The notes below the pieces were generated by a model, which saw only the letters and a program-made list of their open reading frames with translations, was not told where the DNA came from and searched no databases. A DNA stretch of 64,000 bases from Phytohabitans sp037414955 (lineage in GTDB: Bacteria; Actinomycetota; Actinomycetes; Mycobacteriales; Micromonosporaceae): NCBI GenBank assembly GCA_037414955.1, contig JBBEWH010000086.1, positions 62,001-126,000 on the forward strand, given 5' to 3'. The position numbers and the translations under genes were made by a program. Positions 62,743 through 64,000 of the stretch are shown here, piece by piece. Positions within the stretch are counted from its first letter, which is position 1. Every line of letters begins with the position of its first letter.

Positions 62743-63444
62743 TCAGCCTCCCAGCAGGCTCAAAGGGTCGTGCTCGGCGACACCTGCCCGCTCCGCGATG
62801 TCGTTGGTGGCATCAACGTGCCGGCGCAACACCGACCGCCAGGTGTGCTGTCGATGTGCGGGGTCGAAGCTGACCGGCTCGTCGGGCATCGTCTCGGTGA
62901 CCGGCTCGCCCGGACGGGCGTCTCGGATGATCTCCAACCGGACCGTGCGGGACGCCCTCTTGCGGTGCCATTCGGCGGCGAGCCACGGCCACTGTGTCAG
63001 CATGCTGTCGAGGGTTCCGTCGTGTACCCCGAGGTTGATCGGGCCGACCGGCGGACATGAGCGGCGCCCAAGATAGAGGGGGAACTGCGGCCGGTCCAAT
63101 GCCTCCGCCAAGCCGTACAACAGTTCCCTTTCGCCGCTGACCGCAGCGAGGAAGACTGCGTCGGACAGGTAGAAGCGGTAGGTCAACGGTGCGCTTTGAC
63201 GGCCGTCGAGAGTTCGAGCGGTCTGGAAGTCTCGAAGGATTTGCCCGGGTTGGTCGAGCCGTACCCCGAATTCTAGGCCGAGCAACTCGGTGAGCGGCTC
63301 GGTGCGTCGGACGCCCTTGGCGGCGGCGAGCAGACCGATCACTCCGCTCTTGGTGGGCGCGATCTCGGTGCCCCGCCGGGCGAAGCGGCTCGAGGAACCC
63401 CACGACTGGAGCGGACCCGCCAGCCTCATCAGCAAAACGCTCAT
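62743..63444 (-). CDS. cas5: Cas5e (Cascade subunit)
   Basis: A 233-residue Cas5e. The N-terminal motif is VLLMRLAGPLQSWGSSSRFA, typical of CasD, followed by GTEIAPTKSGVIGLLAAAKG. In Cascade it binds the 5' handle of the crRNA. The middle part holds PLTYRFYLSDAVFLAAVSGE and FPLYLGRRSCPPVGPI, both family features. Its ATG at 63444 overlaps the cas7e stop (ATGA). Length is normal. Confidence 0.95.
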   Translation of the reverse strand: MSVLLMRLAGPLQSWGSSSRFARRGTEIAPTKSGVIGLLAAAKGVRRTEPLTELLGLEFGVRLDQPGQILRDFQTARTLDGRQSAPLTYRFYLSDAVFLAAVSGERELLYGLAEALDRPQFPLYLGRRSCPPVGPINLGVHDGTLDSMLTQWPWLAAEWHRKRASRTVRLEIIRDARPGEPVTETMPDEPVSFDPAHRQHTWRSVLRRHVDATNDIAERAGVAEHDPLSLLGG

Positions 63445-64000
63445 GCCGGCTGTCCAAGTGTCGCGCCGGTCTTCTCCCCCACCCCGCTGACGAGCTCGGC
63501 GAAGCTGACCGCCTTACCGAGGTCGGCGAGCACCGCGGTCTTGTCCCCGACCTGGGTGACCCAGCTTCCGATTGGTCGCTCGCCATAGGCGTTTTCGACT
63601 GCCACCGTGTGCTTGGCCAGCGCGGCCGCGGCCAGTTCGATCCGCCCGGCGGCGTGTGTCTCCCTGATCGGCGTCTCGAAGGCGCCTACCAGGTTGATCG
63701 GCTGGGTGTCGCGCAGCCGCACCAGCACGGCATCGGGCAGCGTGCGGTGGGCGAATGTGTTCTGCTTGCCGGTCGGCATGCTGCGGGCGAACGCGGTCAA
63801 GAACGCTTCGATGGCGGCTCGGGTCGCGCCCGCGTCGCCGAGGGTACGGTGCAGCGCGTCGACATCGACCGTCGCGTACCGGTACAGCGTGGACGAGTTG
63901 AACTCGATGGTGCCGATCATGCCGGCGCCCGTCTCGGCGGCGTTGGCCTTGCGGTCGTCGACCGCGGTGAAGTAGTCGAACTCGTTGTCGACGGCGTGGA
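63441..64000 (-). CDS. cas7: Cas7e (Cascade backbone), partial
   Basis: The gene runs off the right edge; only about 186 C-terminal residues are in the window. Visible features: DNEFDYFTAVDDRKAN, MIGTIEFNSSTLYRYATVDV, FARSMPTGKQNTFAHRTLPD and VLVRLRDTQPINLVGAFETP, all characteristic of Cas7e (CasC). Several copies line the crRNA in Cascade. The internal ATG at 63920 is not the start, because coding sequence continues upstream to position 64000. The stop overlaps cas5e. The order cas7-cas5-cas6-cas1-cas2 is the standard type I-E order; cas8e, cas11 and cas3 should lie further right. Confidence 0.96.
   Translation of the reverse strand, partial: HAVDNEFDYFTAVDDRKANAAETGAGMIGTIEFNSSTLYRYATVDVDALHRTLGDAGATRAAIEAFLTAFARSMPTGKQNTFAHRTLPDAVLVRLRDTQPINLVGAFETPIRETHAAGRIELAAAALAKHTVAVENAYGERPIGSWVTQVGDKTAVLADLGKAVSFAELVSGVGEKTGATLGQPA

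Noticed and set aside
1..64000. tRNA or rRNA genes, and a site-specific integration site
   Set aside because: I looked for cloverleaf-like stretches and conserved tRNA arms near element boundaries and saw none that I could defend.

Overview
The window is high-GC DNA with actinobacterial gene families throughout (DUF2637, PrgI and replication-relaxation proteins, DUF4192, DUF397 and DUF5753 regulators, excalibur domains, FxLD-type lanthipeptide enzymes, a type I-E CRISPR repeat of actinobacterial type). Many starts are GTG or TTG. A filamentous actinomycete is certain enough to state; Micromonosporaceae is my inference from gene content, not a measurement.

Layout. At 0.3-2.7 kb lie a small unknown gene and a beta-lactamase-fold serine hydrolase. 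At 2.8-13.6 kb is a compact conjugation block: a DUF2637 membrane protein with a helix-turn-helix tail, a sigma-factor-like protein, a VirB2-like subunit, a VirB6/TrbL-like channel protein, a PrgI protein, a VirB4 ATPase, a VirD4/TcpA-type coupling ATPase and a replication-relaxation protein. The genes are nearly head to tail. An unusual control region (CTCACA iterons plus a 38-bp palindrome) separates the divergent first two genes. No relaxase, integrase or attachment site was seen. At 13.6-15.2 kb there is a truncated membrane ORF and an M20 amidohydrolase. At 15.5-27.6 kb is a plasmid/ICE-like accessory module of small unknown proteins, a DUF932 protein, a DUF4192 protein, an FAD monooxygenase and an ArdA-like protein. 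GC-rich hairpins separate many of these genes.

At 28-34 kb are two large effector-like proteins (an EEP-type phosphodiesterase and a secreted NucA/NucB nuclease with PKD domains) with an ISAs1 transposase relic between them. At 34.7-52.4 kb are regulator-led clusters: two paralogous helix-turn-helix regulators, each followed by a transferase-type gene; a DUF5753/DUF397 pair; a translationally coupled deoxynucleoside kinase, dehydrogenase, DegT aminotransferase and NUDIX operon whose aminotransferase is frameshifted twice; and the remains of an FxLD lanthipeptide locus (LanC fragment plus an apparently intact methyltransferase).

The right end is a type I-E CRISPR-Cas locus on the minus strand. 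Partial cas7e, then cas5e, cas6e, cas1 and cas2 overlap or abut. After cas2 come an ISL3 transposase relic and a divergent C-terminal relic of a second cas2e. Then comes an array of about 109 repeats (52959-59561). Repeats are nearly perfect at the cas end and decay toward the far end, so the leader is at about 59.6 kb. The far end abuts a luxR fragment. Interference genes cas8e, cas11 and cas3 would lie beyond the right edge if present.

Indels interrupt several otherwise well-conserved genes and appear in C-runs of CRISPR repeats. Some may be sequencing errors and should be checked before calling pseudogenes.
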